Shown: in pieces, positions 1-12,800 of the stretch
Layout of the letters: each line of letters opens with the position of its first letter
How positions within the stretch are numbered: position 1 is the stretch's first letter
From: Ricinus communis
Taxonomy: Eukaryota > Streptophyta > Magnoliopsida > Malpighiales > Euphorbiaceae
Length of the DNA: 64,000 nucleotides
Direction of reading: 5' to 3'
NCBI RefSeq assembly: GCF_019578655.1
Contig: NC_063261.1
Location: forward strand, 13,320,216-13,384,215
Made by a program: the position numbers and the translations under genes
The notes under the pieces: model-generated
What the model saw: only the letters and a program-made list of their open reading frames with translations
What the model was told of the DNA's origin: nothing
The model's database searches: none

Positions 1-730
1 TAATAAATTAATTTTCTATTTAGCAATAATTCTATTTCTTGAAAATAATATTTTGAATATGATATTAATTAATAACTTAATTTTTTATTATATAATAATT
101 TATGATTCTAATAAGTAGTAATATCAATTATATTTATAATATTAATTTATATAATAATAATAAATTCTTCTAAAATAATTTTTATATTATTATATTAATA
201 AAACCTTAAAATATTAGAAAAATTCAAGAAAGATATAAAATTTTTATTGATAAACTCAATTTATATTAATATTTATAAATTAAAATAATTATAATAACAA
301 TTTATTATGTGAGTAAAATAATTATAATTACATTATTTTTTTGTTATAACCAAAAATATAAATAAAATGATAAATACATTGCATTCTATTACTTCCAGAA
401 TTCCATTACTTAATTGATTATATTATATTTTCTAAATTTTATTACTTAATTGATTATATTATATTTCGCTCTACCAAATATAGCACGAGTTTAAAAACAA
501 TGCCTTTTGAGTAATTAGAAAATTTTAACTAATTCCCATGAACATGTATTTAGACTTGAATACATCGTTCACGTCGACACTGTTATTGCATCTTTACACA
601 GATTTAATCATATTGAGCAGAAAATATCAGAGAAAGGATACAAGTGAGGGCAACCAAAAACACAATTAACAGACAAATTCTACTTTGTCTGAACCAGAAG
701 CTGTACAGCTTGATATCTACAAGATAGCAG
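1..730. other. AT-rich intergenic DNA with a short tandem duplication
   Basis: I see no gene here. A unit of about 36 bp beginning with attacttaattgattatatt occurs twice in tandem, starting at 405 and 441. The last 100 bases or so before 731 are probably the 3' untranslated region of the minus-strand gene that ends at 731. Confidence 0.5.
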
Positions 731-3700
731 CTAGTCATTTTTAAGATGTGTTGCATCTTCTGCAACCAAAGGCAAGAGCGTTAGATTATAATACTCAGTA
801 TCCACAGAAATAAGATTATCAGTTGCAGAACTCATCGCATCCCAGTCCACCGGAATCAAGTCGGATTGAGATCCGATTTGAGAATCATCCTTGCTGCTTC
901 CTTTCATTGGATGAACTTCTTCAACATTCAGACCTGATATGCCAGCCAAAAGTGCCTCAAGGGGAGAGTTGCCATTCAAGTTTTCCTGACAAGTGAACTT
1001 CACTTCCAGGATTGGTGTTTCAAAATCCACCTGGGCAGCAGCACGAGATAATTCAACAACATTCTGTAGAATGTCTTGATCAGATCCTTCTTCTGCCACT
1101 TCTGTACAAATATATAATTCATTCAAACTAGTTCCTTCCTTTGTAGTATCGGCGCCATCATCAGTCTGATATCCAGAAGCCTGTTCCAGACTATCAGTTC
1201 TCTCAACAGCCTTTTTATTGCTTGTTCCATTGCTGACTTCTCCATTACTTGTGTCATTATTTATCCGATCATCATCGTTTATCTGATCAACATTCATTCT
1301 CGTCATATCATGCATGGCTGGCGCTGCAAGTTCAATACAAGTTCCCTTGGGACTAGCTTCATCCCCCTCTCTATACCGCCACTGTTCATCAGCTTCTCCG
1401 CCTGTTTCCATACAGGTGCTATTGTTAGGCAACCTAGTCACACTCTCATCACTCTCTAAAGAAGAAACATTGGACAAAGATGAAAATGAACTCATCAGGT
1501 GCTCTGTCCCTTCAAGTTCACTGAAGCCGGTAAAAAATTCTGTGATGCATTCACATGGAACTTTTAGTAAGGTTGCTTCATCGTTACTATTTCCTTCTTC
1601 ACATGGAAAATCAGGAGCTTTAACAGCAAGAGTTTTTGTATATCTTGGGGACTGAACAGAAGTTGAAGATAAGAAACCAGCAAGTGCAGATGCTAAAGCA
1701 TCGTCAATTGACATTGCGAGCCTTTGATTCCCATTTGGAGATTCCTTTGCGAGTTCCAATGCATCATCTTCTTCATCATCATCACAATTTGGGAACTCTG
1801 GAGCAGTAACTACAAGACTAGGATGCGACTCGGTCAAATTCTCTGAGATAGGGGTGGCATCTGAATGAATAGATGAAACAGCCAGAAATGAATCCTTCTT
1901 ATTGGTTTCACAAGCTGCATAACTAAGATCCATGCAACCACTGTTATAAAGAGAATTAGTCTCTGATTCACTGCATGAAAATTCAGGAGCTGAAATTCTT
2001 GTGCCAGAATGCACATCAGAATGCTGGGTTTTCTTCATGAGCACTTCAAGTTGCTGTTCTACTCTTTGGAGCCTCTCATCAATGCTTCTTATGGGCTTCA
2101 ACATACAATCCTCAAACCTCAAAAACATATCTTCTATTCTGCCAACTCGAGAGACAAGCTGGTCCAGAACCCCTTCAATATGATTGTGTGATATGTCAGG
2201 CTTGCTCTCTGTATCTGAAACTTGCGGAGGCTTCTCCGGCTGGACTGTTTTGGCAATAAATGTAACTGCTTCTGGAAACTGCAGTTCCTCCTGAAACAAT
2301 GAACAAGATTTCCATTCCTTCTGCACTGCATCTGTCATTTGTTCGGCTTTACTATTGGCGAGGCTTTTGTTTCCAGCATCAATTGGATCAGATTTTGCTT
2401 CAATTTCCTCCAACTTTTGTTCATAAATTCTATCAGTATCATGTTTATCTTGTGCTAGACTGACACCCTTTGTTCTAGATAATTGCAAAAAGGTAGGCAC
2501 AAGCATGGCCATAAGTGAATTTCCAGCAGAACTTTCCATTGGACTCGCTTTATTATCCAACTCAGTTGCATCAACAGGATCAGCAAACACATAGACTTCA
2601 TCAATACAAACATAACCTTTATTCTGAAGCGAAAGCAACCTCAATGTAATGGACTTGCAAGGGTTTGCATCACTAATCTCAGCTGTAGCCTCGTACAAAT
2701 CCTGCAGTTTAATTCACTCAGCTATTCAGTAAGATAATGAAGATTTGTGCTTCAGCATTTTAATGCTTTAGTGCGACTTCAATTAAGGAAACTGCTTCTC
2801 TACAGTTATTAATATTTTAAGACCAAAAAAGATGGCTGTTTGTCAAAATCCAATTTCCCTATCTGTAGCAAGATTCTATTACAGCTACTGCTTAGTCTGC
2901 AGACCAACATGACTGATATAAGTTTATCAAATTTTACATGACCAATTGTAATGGACCATTACCGACACATATAATTCCCTGTCATTGTTTTACTTGACTT
3001 CTACTCATTTGATTTTGTCTCCATTCCGATCACTGTGAAAAACTCCCAAGCTGCTTCTCCTGAAGCGTGGTTTTGGGAGATCTGGACCAACCATAGTACA
3101 GGAGAAGCTGAAAATATAAAATGAAAAACAAAAAGCATGTAGGAGAAAGAGGCTGTGCCATGATACCAAACAGGGTCATAAGATAACTGTGATGTGAACT
3201 TTATGTTTTGCCCACAGCACCCTGATAAACTGCTGGGCATTAGGGGGTACCACAGAGTGAGGGGGTGACTAACTTGTGAAGAAACTAAGCAAAAGAAACC
3301 ATCAATACAAAAGCCCATATGATTAAATTATAAAGAAGAGATGGCAGAATAAGCTTAAGCATTGATGAATATGTAAGAGAGTAAACCGAATACCTGCGAC
3401 TGCAAGTTTCGTTGTCGACTTGTATCAGAACTTGATGACAAAGAACTATCTTCACTGACAACCAAAGGGGAATCAATGACTTTAACTTCAACCCAATCAT
3501 CTTCATTACTGGTTACATTACTACCGTTGTGTCTGTCTTCAGCTAGTTCTTTAGTAATACCCTTCTGAAGTGCCAATACAGTTTCTTCAATATCAATGGC
3601 AGCATGCAGCACTTCTTCATCTCTAGCAGCAATGCCACACCGTACAGTACAGAGATACTCATTTTCACTATTCAATTCAGAAGCACAATATATTTCATAA

Positions 3701-5871
3701 ATTCTAGCAGTACTTCGAACATAAACCTGTTGCACCTCATGTTCTTGCGCAAAAGTAACTGCAACACAATTGGAAAAAATCCTTGGTCATATACAACAAA
3801 GTTGAAAAAAAAATTAGAAAACAAAATTGCTTTCAGCTACACAGCTTGAGTAAAATAAGAAGAATTGAATAATAACACTTTTCATGTAATGGAATTAGTC
3901 GCCTGATAAATGATGGCATGCATTTTTGTATTAGAATCTATACAGCTCTAGGACCTATAATTTACCAACAATAATTACTGGATGGTTGCAAAAATTAAAC
4001 AATTATCCTCTTCCATATCACTTAGATAGCTTGTAAAAAATTAACTGAATGGTGATCTTCATATATTTAATGGTTTAGAATCAACTAAACCCTTGTAAGG
4101 AAGAAACATATTGCATGAAATTTGAAATATCCATTAACAGTAACAAACGTCTGGACTACATCCTGCCATGAAAAGAATAAGGTGGCAATGTCATGATTCG
4201 TTACTCTTGCCGTTGGAATAGGAATGTAAATGCATGTCTATCCCAAGAATCATATTCCAAGTTTATTCTTGAAATAACTAAATAAAAGTTGGTGACACAA
4301 TCCTAAGCATTAGATGTTATTTCAATAGAAATTTAACTCATTCAAACATAAGAACACTCTAATTGAACAGGAAAAAAAAAAGATCCTGATCCAAGCATTA
4401 CTCTGCATTCCAAATTTTTAAAGCCAGCCAAACATGAAAAGGGAAAGCTCAGCTCATAATTACTTGTGTTTTCCAGAATTATAAAATGACAAGGCTTTGT
4501 ATGGAATGATTCATCGAATTCGTGCAAAACCATCTCGAATTTGGAACAATTTCGTTATTTTCAAAATGCCTTGTTTATTCTGGGCCAAATGCATATTTAT
4601 ACACCTAAACTTTGATCATTTAGTCAGTTTAACACTCTAACTTTTGTTTTAACCTAACAAACACCTATATTTGCTTTCTAGTGATATTTTAACACTTTTT
4701 GATATTGTGTCTTCATTCAATTCGTCCACATGTATTGCACAAAAGTGTTTAAATACTACCAAAAAATAAAATTCAGGTGTATGTTAGGTTAAAGTGAAAG
4801 TTAGAGGTGTTTAGATATTAAAAAAAGTAAAATTCATATGTCTATTAAGTTAAATCGAAAGTTTAAGTATTAAACTAACTAATCGATACAAATTTAAAGT
4901 ATAAAATGAGAATTGAATTATAGCAACTATAAACATTCCAAACATGAGAACTGGCCAGATAAAATTCAATTCAAATATTTTTAGCCTTCCCAATCAAGGG
5001 AATATCAGATCAACTCACTAAAATGCCACTAACAATTCACTATTCAATATTGTTTAATACAAAAAAGTACACCAACATTTAACAGTTAATAAGTTAATTC
5101 AACAAAATGCACACTAACATACAAGTCCAATTTACTACTGTATAATTTAGAGACACGCACCTAAAAATATAAACAGACATAAAAGAAATAAAATAATACT
5201 CCCCCGTCTTAAAAAGATAGCCCTTTTTTCCTACTCGGTTTCTCCAATTTATAGTTCACCTTTTTTATTTATTAATTTAGTAATTATCAAAAACACCTTT
5301 CAATTATTAACATAGATATTGTCACAATTAATTAATTTTCACATTTTGTACTTTAAAATGATAGCTTTTAGAAAATGTTTAACGAGGATACTTTAGAGAA
5401 ATAGTGCTAAAATTAATGAAATTAACTAAAAAATTCTACCTTTTTATTTTTTTGGACGGAGGGAGTAAACAAGAAGTTCACTAATTAGTTGACGTCAGTG
5501 TCTAAAATATCGGAAATTTAAAACGCCATCGCTTCTGTCATTCTCTCGACAACTATCGAAAAACTCAAAACAGTAACCAAGCAGAAATTACAAACGATAA
5601 TAGCTTAAATTGCACAAAATCAACAAAACGAATTACTAGTAAAAAGAAATCGCGGAAACGTACTAGTGATCTCGCACGGAGTGGAATGATCAGGGGAGGT
5701 AGGGCATAGAATAAGAGGGGATTTAGCAGTCGAATCAACGGTCGTGGTGGAGGAGGAGGATTGATCGTTGATTAGAGAAAGAGACGATTCGAAGGTTATA
5801 CAATCTTCGAGAGAGCCACGAGCGACGGTCCATGAAGTGTCGTAGTTAATAGTAGTCTCCGGCGATCCCAT
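731..5871 (-). CDS. Uncharacterised 847-residue protein with galactose-binding-like segment and coiled coil (3 exons)
   Basis: Exons on the minus strand are 5871-5664, 3758-3394 and 2701-731. The donor and acceptor sites (A|GTACGT, CAG|TT; CAG|GTATTC, CAG|GA) keep one frame and give 847 residues. I do not recognise the family with certainty. Residues of about 70-236 look like a beta-sandwich of the discoidin/galactose-binding type, ending in the typical IDEVYVFADP strand; a link to the PAAT/C10orf88 ATPase-associated family is a weak guess. Residues of about 365-414 form a heptad-like coiled coil (VSRVGRIEDMF, then IDERLQRVEQQLEVL). The C-terminal half is acidic, serine-rich and probably disordered, with three AP[ED]F motifs. 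No signal peptide or membrane span is visible. The start is the first ATG of exon 1. Intron 1 carries two MITEs. Confidence 0.82.
4592..4912. mobile_element. MITE-like inverted-repeat element in intron 1
   Basis: The left side (tatttatacacctaaacttt, then tcagtttaacactctaactt and taacctaacaaacacc) is matched in inverted orientation by the right side (gtatgttaggttaaagtgaaag to tttaaagtataaaatgaga). The two arms cover nearly the whole 320 bp, so the element is a long imperfect palindrome with no coding capacity. Exact ends and target duplication are not resolved. Confidence 0.6.
5199..5465. mobile_element. Stowaway-type MITE, 267 bp
   Basis: The left end reads ctcccccgtc and the right end ggacggaggga, the classic Stowaway (Tc1/mariner-derived) terminal inverted repeat. 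TA dinucleotides at 5197-5198 and 5466-5467 form the expected TA target duplication. The interior is AT-rich and non-coding. It lies in intron 1 of the three-exon gene, about 200 bp from the end of exon 1. Confidence 0.85.
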
Positions 5872-8340
5872 TGATTAATGTTTGAGGTTTTTTTTTTTTT
5901 TATATAATTTTTCTTGAGGGTTTTGGTTTTGGTTCTGATGATATTTGTTTTGCGTGGTTTTCACAAGTTCATGAAATTACTTATTGGAGGAGGAAAAGAA
6001 GAGGAGTAACAGGCAAAACTGTAATTTGCGAGAGATTTAGGGATATTTGGAAAGGAACAAGGCTCCATTTTGGCCCCTGAACTTAACGCTGAGGTTTAAC
6101 GTAGCCCCTTTTGATCTTGTCGACCATTTAAGTCCAACATTTAGTTTTTATTTTCTTTTTTTAATGCAAAAGTTTATAGATAAATTGTTAAACTTTCTTC
6201 TAAAATGTAATTAAACTTCTAAACTTTAACTTAGCTCAATTAAGTTTGAAAAATAAATTAATTATATCCTTAAATCTAATTTCATTTATTTCATCATCTA
6301 ATAATATAAATATCTAATTTAATTTATTTCATCGTCTAATAATATAAATTTAGCTTAATTAAATTTGAAAAAAATAATAATTATATATCTTTAAATCTAA
6401 TTCTTTTTTATAAACTAATAATATAACACTTAGTCTTATGTGCTAAAAAAATTAATTTAATTTTATTCGACTTTCATCTTTTTACATGTGATAAAATATA
6501 TGCTCTACTTTAGTGTATGAGAAATATAAAATGATAATTATCTTTTAATTTAATAAGGAAAAATCGATATTATTATTAATTAGAAAAAAGTTAGTTCTAA
6601 TAATACAGTCATTTTTTTATAAAACTTTAGGGGTATAACTAAACTTGCAATTTGAAGTTTGAATAAAATCTATCTTTTTTTTCTTATTTTTAGAATCTAT
6701 TTAAGATTTTAAAATCTTTTTCTTTAGGAAGAAAAATGTGAAATGGTAAAAGTTTAAAAAAAATAAATATAAATGGATAAAACTATTGATCAACAATTAT
6801 AAATAGGAAATTATGTAACTAGTGCTTGAGATTACACAATTACAAAGCCTTGATTCTTGTTTAAACAACAAAAATAATATCCAAAAAAAATGAAAGAGCT
6901 AAAGACTATCAATTACAATAATTTATGTTTGGATTGGCAAAGATTTGATTTCTCCTTAAAGATATAGTGTTTTGCTAGAATATTATTGTAGCACTTTACT
7001 ATTATAAGTCTATTTTTTAATTATAAATTAATATTATTTAAATAATTATTTATTTTATATGTTCTTTTACTAATATAGTTTTCAATAAATTTATATATAA
7101 TTTTAAATTATTTATATAAATCAAATTTTTATAATTGGATTTTATAGTTGTTATCATTAATTAAATTATAAAATAAATAAAAATAATACATTCAATTAAT
7201 CAATAATTAAATATTATATAAAATTAACTAATATAGTATTTAATTATGTTAGTAAATTATTAAAATTATTTTAATATCAATATTTATATTAGAATAACTC
7301 AAAGATATATCATACTTTTAATACTATTTTTTGTTTTGAAAAGCACCTCATTCTTAGTATTTCTCTCAGACATTGTATTGAACACCTTGAGAGCAAAAAG
7401 TTTTACATGAAAAAAATTCTCAATTTGGCTTTAGCATTTTTCTTTTCTGAAAATATTGTACACGCACACACAACTGCTTAAAAATGGACTTAATTGAACT
7501 ATAAAGGGAAAGTATTGAGCTAAAAAAGCCCCAAAATTGAAAAGGATCAGAATGGACCTAAGCTAAAAATTAAGGGCCAAACTGAATTTATTCCCACTTG
7601 AAATTATGCACACCTTGGTTGTTATTTATTTGATGCTAAAGATTTTCTTTTTTTTTTTTTTTAGTTTTGTTAATTATAGTTTAATGAGTCACAGATCCCA
7701 TAATAAAGACCATCATTCCCTAACTTTTATATAAAGGCAAAAGTTCACATTGCTAGAAGAGGAAGGAGACTTGAAATGGAAATCTCAAATTTTATAAATA
7801 AATGATACCAACTAGACTGCTAACAGACTAGATTTTTTTCTTACATAGTATAAAGCTATAAAAGCATACTAAACAGCTCCAATTTGACTGGAGGGTTTAT
7901 AATCCACTAGCATTGTGCTTAATTATTTCCTGATATCATAACTAACAGACATGAACCAAGGTTTTAAGAACCTCTGGTTTAATTCTTTTGATTGAATTGG
8001 CCTGCTGAACTTATTTGGATGTGTATATGTTGATGCTAATTTGATTAATCTTGGGTCACATTTAATTAATAAGTATATTCTTGTTAAGGAGATTTAGACA
8101 ATTTTTGGAGCTTTGAGATCTCAAATAAGTATACTATTTTAGACTTTCTGTTTTGGAAAGATTTGCTGTTATGGGTTGTTCCTTATATTATCTTGAATCC
8201 TTAGCCCTTGAGGCAACTAAGCACCATAGAAATTACCAGTTTTCTCATTTGTGTTTTTTTCTTTTTCTTCAGCATGCCTCATTTCCTGGCAGTTCAGAAC
8301 TTAGGACAAGAAGGTAGAATGTTCCAACACAATCAGATTT
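5872..8340. other. Intergenic, AT-rich, no gene seen
   Basis: The first few hundred bases should hold the promoter of the minus-strand gene starting at 5871. Around 6230-6420 a segment reading roughly aattaagtttgaaaaataaa followed by attatatccttaaatctaat occurs twice in degenerate form. The rest is A/T tracts without a convincing reading frame. Confidence 0.5.
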
Positions 8341-8446
8341 AATAGCAGAATTTAGATTGCATGCAGTAGGAGATTACAACATCATATATCAGGGCTCACA
8401 AAAAAAATTTAAAAATAAAAACAGCCACAACAGATCAGAAGACACT

Positions 8447-8761
8447 TCATTTGTGACATATCCTAGCTGTAGGCATAGTAACACAAACTGGTGAATAAAA
8501 TTTCTTGGCTTCTGGGGTTCCTGCTTTTGGCTCCTCAGCTGCTGCAACCCCAGCAACAGAGCAGGCAGCAGCAGCAACTGCAGCAAACATCAAATCTCTC
8601 CTCCCATTGCTGCTCTCCTTTTCACTGTCATGGTTCATCTTAACCTTCTGTCCACCAGCAGCAGCATTTGCTACCACAAGTGTCCGGCGGGCGGTCACCG
8701 GAGACTGGCTGCCAAGGGAGTTGCTGCTGAGGAATGAGGCTGCCATGGTGATTGAGGCCAT
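8447..8761 (-). CDS. psbTn: Photosystem II 5 kDa protein (PsbTn), chloroplastic
   Basis: A single-exon gene of 104 codons, the usual precursor size. The N-terminus ([20 protein letters not shown]) is a serine/alanine-rich stromal transit peptide. Residues of about 54-76 are a lumen-targeting signal: twin arginine (GRRDLMF), a hydrophobic alanine-rich core, and an AAA cleavage site. The mature peptide of about 29 residues starts [12 protein letters not shown] and ends [13 protein letters not shown] with the family's two cysteines. It is a small extrinsic lumenal subunit of photosystem II. The ATG at 8761 is the only start that leaves a full transit peptide. The protein sequence is highly diagnostic. 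Confidence 0.95.
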   Translation of the reverse strand: MASITMAASFLSSNSLGSQSPVTARRTLVVANAAAGGQKVKMNHDSEKESSNGRRDLMFAAVAAAACSVAGVAAAEEPKAGTPEAKKFYSPVCVTMPTARICHK

Positions 8762-8879
8762 TTTTTGCGATGAGGGATATGCTCAATTCTACCTCTCCTT
8801 GTTCTTCTGTGTTGTCTTCTTTATCCTTTTGGAAAATATTAGGGGCAGATAGATTATTTAAGTGGATCATCCAGTAAAT

Positions 8880-8897
8880 CTTATCCCTATATATTTG
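8880..8897 (-). promoter_or_regulatory. Putative TATA box and I-box of psbTn
   Basis: On the minus strand TATATA (8893-8888) is followed by GATAAG (8885-8880), an I-box-type light-responsive core. The TATA lies about 126 bp upstream of the ATG, leaving a plausible leader of about 95 nt. Inferred from position and consensus only. Confidence 0.4.
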
Positions 8898-9011
8898 ACC
8901 CAATAGTTTAATGCCACCTATCACAAAATAGTAATGGCCTTGAATTGTCCTGATAGTTGCTATTCTCTGGTTGACCAATAAGAAGTGAAACCAGTAGTTA
9001 AGGATATACAT

Positions 9012-9825
9012 TTTCTTTTTTGTGGTCTTGGGTCATTGAAGAGGGCAGTCTAGTTTCGTAAGAATATTGAGCTACCAAGATTGTTGCACACAACAGAATG
9101 CAGATAACACCATACCTTGAAACAAAATTCTTGACTAAGATTAAGTCCAGTAAAACCTTCACTAAGAAAGACAATAAGCAAGTCGAACTCCAATATATTA
9201 AGAGGCTTAACTTTACTGTAGATAAATATTTCAACTTGAATAAAAAATCGTCTACTAGAATAGAAATTAAAGATCTGGTATCCAGTGTAAGTGATGATTA
9301 CGAACTGTAACAGCCAAAAGAAATTTTAATGAAACAAATTTCGTAAAGAAGACAATTTTTTTCATAGAGCAAACTACAGATGGCTCCATATACTGTCAAA
9401 TTGCAGAACCTGTAAAGACTAGTCTATTTTGCAACTCTTCCTATTTGCAACTCTCCTGTGTTTAAGCAATTTCGTATTGATGTACCCAAGATCTGTCTAT
9501 TGTTGAATGTTACACTTGTACAAAATTCAGCTCAAAAGTTCAGCAAGATACTCATATATCAAGGATCAGAATACATGTCATACACTTGTATTTTGTCTGT
9601 AAATTGAGTATCTTATCCTAATCCTGGCCTACTGTATTGTGATACATGTCGAATTGTTCTGTATCTCACCATCCAGGGTGTCACTCCTTTGAATATCCTC
9701 TAGTATACTTGGTACATAATGTTAGACGAATTTATCAGCTTGTCCAAAAAATTTCAACGAATATGTGTGATCATAGTATAAGATTCAGGAAATGGCAGTT
9801 ACAAGATTTGGACCACTCATAAAAG
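9012..9825. other. Intergenic region between psbTn and the Dus gene
   Basis: No supported gene. It should contain upstream sequence of psbTn and the 3' untranslated region of the dihydrouridine synthase gene. Short open frames on both strands have no recognisable protein features. Confidence 0.4.
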
Positions 9826-12800
9826 CTAAGCATATGCTACGTCCTGTTCTCTTGTTGCATATGGTGGTGGAAGCAACCCTCTTACATTGGTAAAAAGATC
9901 TTGACGACCAGATGGTGCCTCCGCAATGGGCGAATCCAAGACGGTGTCAGGAATTGCTACTAGGGTTTCCTCAAAAAAGGATTTGATTGTCTGCAAAGTT
10001 CAACATTATAAGAACAACTTTAAAGCAACAGCTGATCAATAGAAAAGAAATCTTCATTAAAAAGAAAAAGAAAAAAAGATGTCAAAACAATGTTTTTAAA
10101 GATTCTGCATTCACAGCTTTCACTATTAAAGGTCCATAAAAGATCAGAGGAAAAAAAATAAGGAAAAGGTTAATAGCATTGACATACCGTGCAACTCTGG
10201 AAAGCAGCATCAGCTCTGCGCTTCCATAGACCATTTCCAGGCTCAGAATAGAAAAGACCAAGCAAAGGCTGCATCGAGAAAAAGAGTATATTGGCAGAAA
10301 AAAAAACCAAGAAACTACTCTTAGGGTCTTTTGCCAGAATTTACAGGGTGGACGTAGAAATCTTGAGAACTCCAAAAAATTATGGTGTCCTTTAGATGTA
10401 TTAAGAACAACTAAATTCTCTAGGAATTTAAAAATTAGGAAAGAAAAGGCTAAAATTTTTGAGACTATTATAAGATTTTTTTCTTCTTTAGCTTATCTTG
10501 TAACTTTTACTTAAATTTAACTTGTTATGCAATATTTGTGTAGTTTTAAATATTAAAAGATAATAGATTTAAGAACTTGAGATGTAGGTATTTGAACTTT
10601 CAAACAAAAAGAATAATAAACTTTAAATTCTTAAGACACCAGAAATTTGAGATAATTGAGTATCAAAACTTATAATTTTTATGAATTTAAATTTTCAAAC
10701 TTTGGCGTAATGACCACTTAAATTCAATGATGAAATACTCTTGCTGGCTTATTCAGTAAATCCAACTTGTCATTTGGCATGAGATATTGAAAAGTGAAAG
10801 GATGATTGACGTAACTGATTGACGTAACCTCTCACTTTGTCAAAAACAGGGATGTGCGACTCAACAAATCATTAGTGCCAAACTCTCATAATTATTGCAG
10901 TGGAGATGATGTCGCTATTTAACAGATATGGTTATAGGACAATAGTAAATAGAGATAGGCTTATCGTACACTTATTCAATGCTAGCACATAATAAGGCTT
11001 TAAAGAATGATTAATTATTTGATAAAAATTATTAAGAAAATAATCCAATTAAGTAAGCGATTTTACCTTGACCACATCCCTGACATTAGGTCTATTATTT
11101 CCATATGTTCCCAAAATGGCATCTGCATATGCTTGATATTGTTCAAGGACCTAAGCATCAATCAAAGCAAAAGATAATGTCAATAGCATATAAAATTTAA
11201 GTACATTCAACTGCAAACCAAATGAGTTCTCAAACCTGACGACGAGTAAGACCACTCTCTGGCGCACCATAAATTGCAGAATCAACATGTCCCAACACAG
11301 TCCAAGGACTGTCAGAAGAATAATCCAGTAGATTATTTATCAGCAAAAGCATTACAACAAAGAAAGGGCTTGGAACAAGTAAAAGGCCTCGGGAGAGAGA
11401 AATGCCAAAAGAGTTTGTTATCCACTGAATTCGACAATATACTAGCAATGTCGAATAATTTTGTACCGGTTAATACTATTAACTTTGGTCAGTGTGTCCA
11501 TGAGGCGCCAAAGAACAAGGTCTTAACGACAAACGCAAGAAATAGGCATCCTCTCATGCAATTTTGCATGAAGTGACTACTCTGAGGTCTTGAACATGAA
11601 ACACTTTGGTTACACACGACATATAAGACATTAACATTGCATTGTGCAACAGACTATAATGTTTCTACGAGGGGCCAGTTATCCCAATAATACGAAACAA
11701 TTACATGATAATTAGCATGTATCAACTCAGTATCTAATAAATTTGCAATGTACGTACAACATATACATGATATACTTTAGGAGAAGTGCAGACACGTGAA
11801 GAGTGCGTGTGTATGTCATATATATTTCTTTACATCTCCCATTATAACACAAAGAAGGCACTTCAAGGTATGAAAAACAAAGAAAAGAAATACATCTAAA
11901 GGCTAGTTCATATCCTTGTTTAAAATCTATTTCATTGATGTCACCCAGCATCCTGAGACAGACACCCAGTCATGTTCATCAGGACATTCCAGGTTGATTT
12001 GCCCCCATCAACTTTTACTATCCCACTTTTGATTTTAAAAAATCAACTATTGATGAAAAGAAATGCACATATAGAGATACATACACACACTCATCTATGA
12101 GGGTGGTGGAGGGGAAGAGAGAATAATCTGAAGTTCATCTTGTGCAGTAAACTTCATTAGGAGCATAGAATCAGTAAAGTCCATTATAAGCATAGAGTAA
12201 AATTCATATCAACAAATTTCAACATACTTATTGAAGGCAGCACGCCCAACCATTACACCATGTGCTCCCTCCCTCAGTGCCAAATTTACCTATAATTGGA
12301 AATGTTAATAAAAAGAAAAGGTGAAATAAGAAATTAGCAAAGCGAAATATTCATGAAAAATAGGTGAATGAGAAATTAGCAAAGCAACTCTCTGCCCTAC
12401 AATAAGAGATTATCACGTTATAATTAAAAGTGAGACACCTGTGGATAAAAATCTCTGCATAATCTAACTGGTACCTCATCAATACAATTTATGCCTCCAT
12501 TTATCGTAAATCTCAAGTCTGGAAAGTCACGTAAGAGAGCAAAATAATATTCATACCTACACTAGGATAAAAAAAAAAATTACCAATTGCACATAATACA
12601 GACATTATTTTAATCAAGGATATTTAAAAAAATAGCGATAAAATTAGATTATTCAGAATTGTACTACATTATGAATTAAACTGAGCCACTAAATATATGA
12701 TGTTCAACATACATGATAATAAAGTCCAAAATCAATAAGAGCTAAATTATTTAAGTCGTACTTAAGAGGAGGAATTTTTCGGTTTTCAGCTGGACTGATG

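Noticed and set aside
1314..1655. 113-codon plus-strand frame
   Set aside because: Shadow of the large minus-strand exon of the 847-residue protein.
8505..8852. 115-codon frame on the plus strand
   Set aside because: It is antisense to psbTn, whose protein is unmistakable; the frame has no recognisable features.
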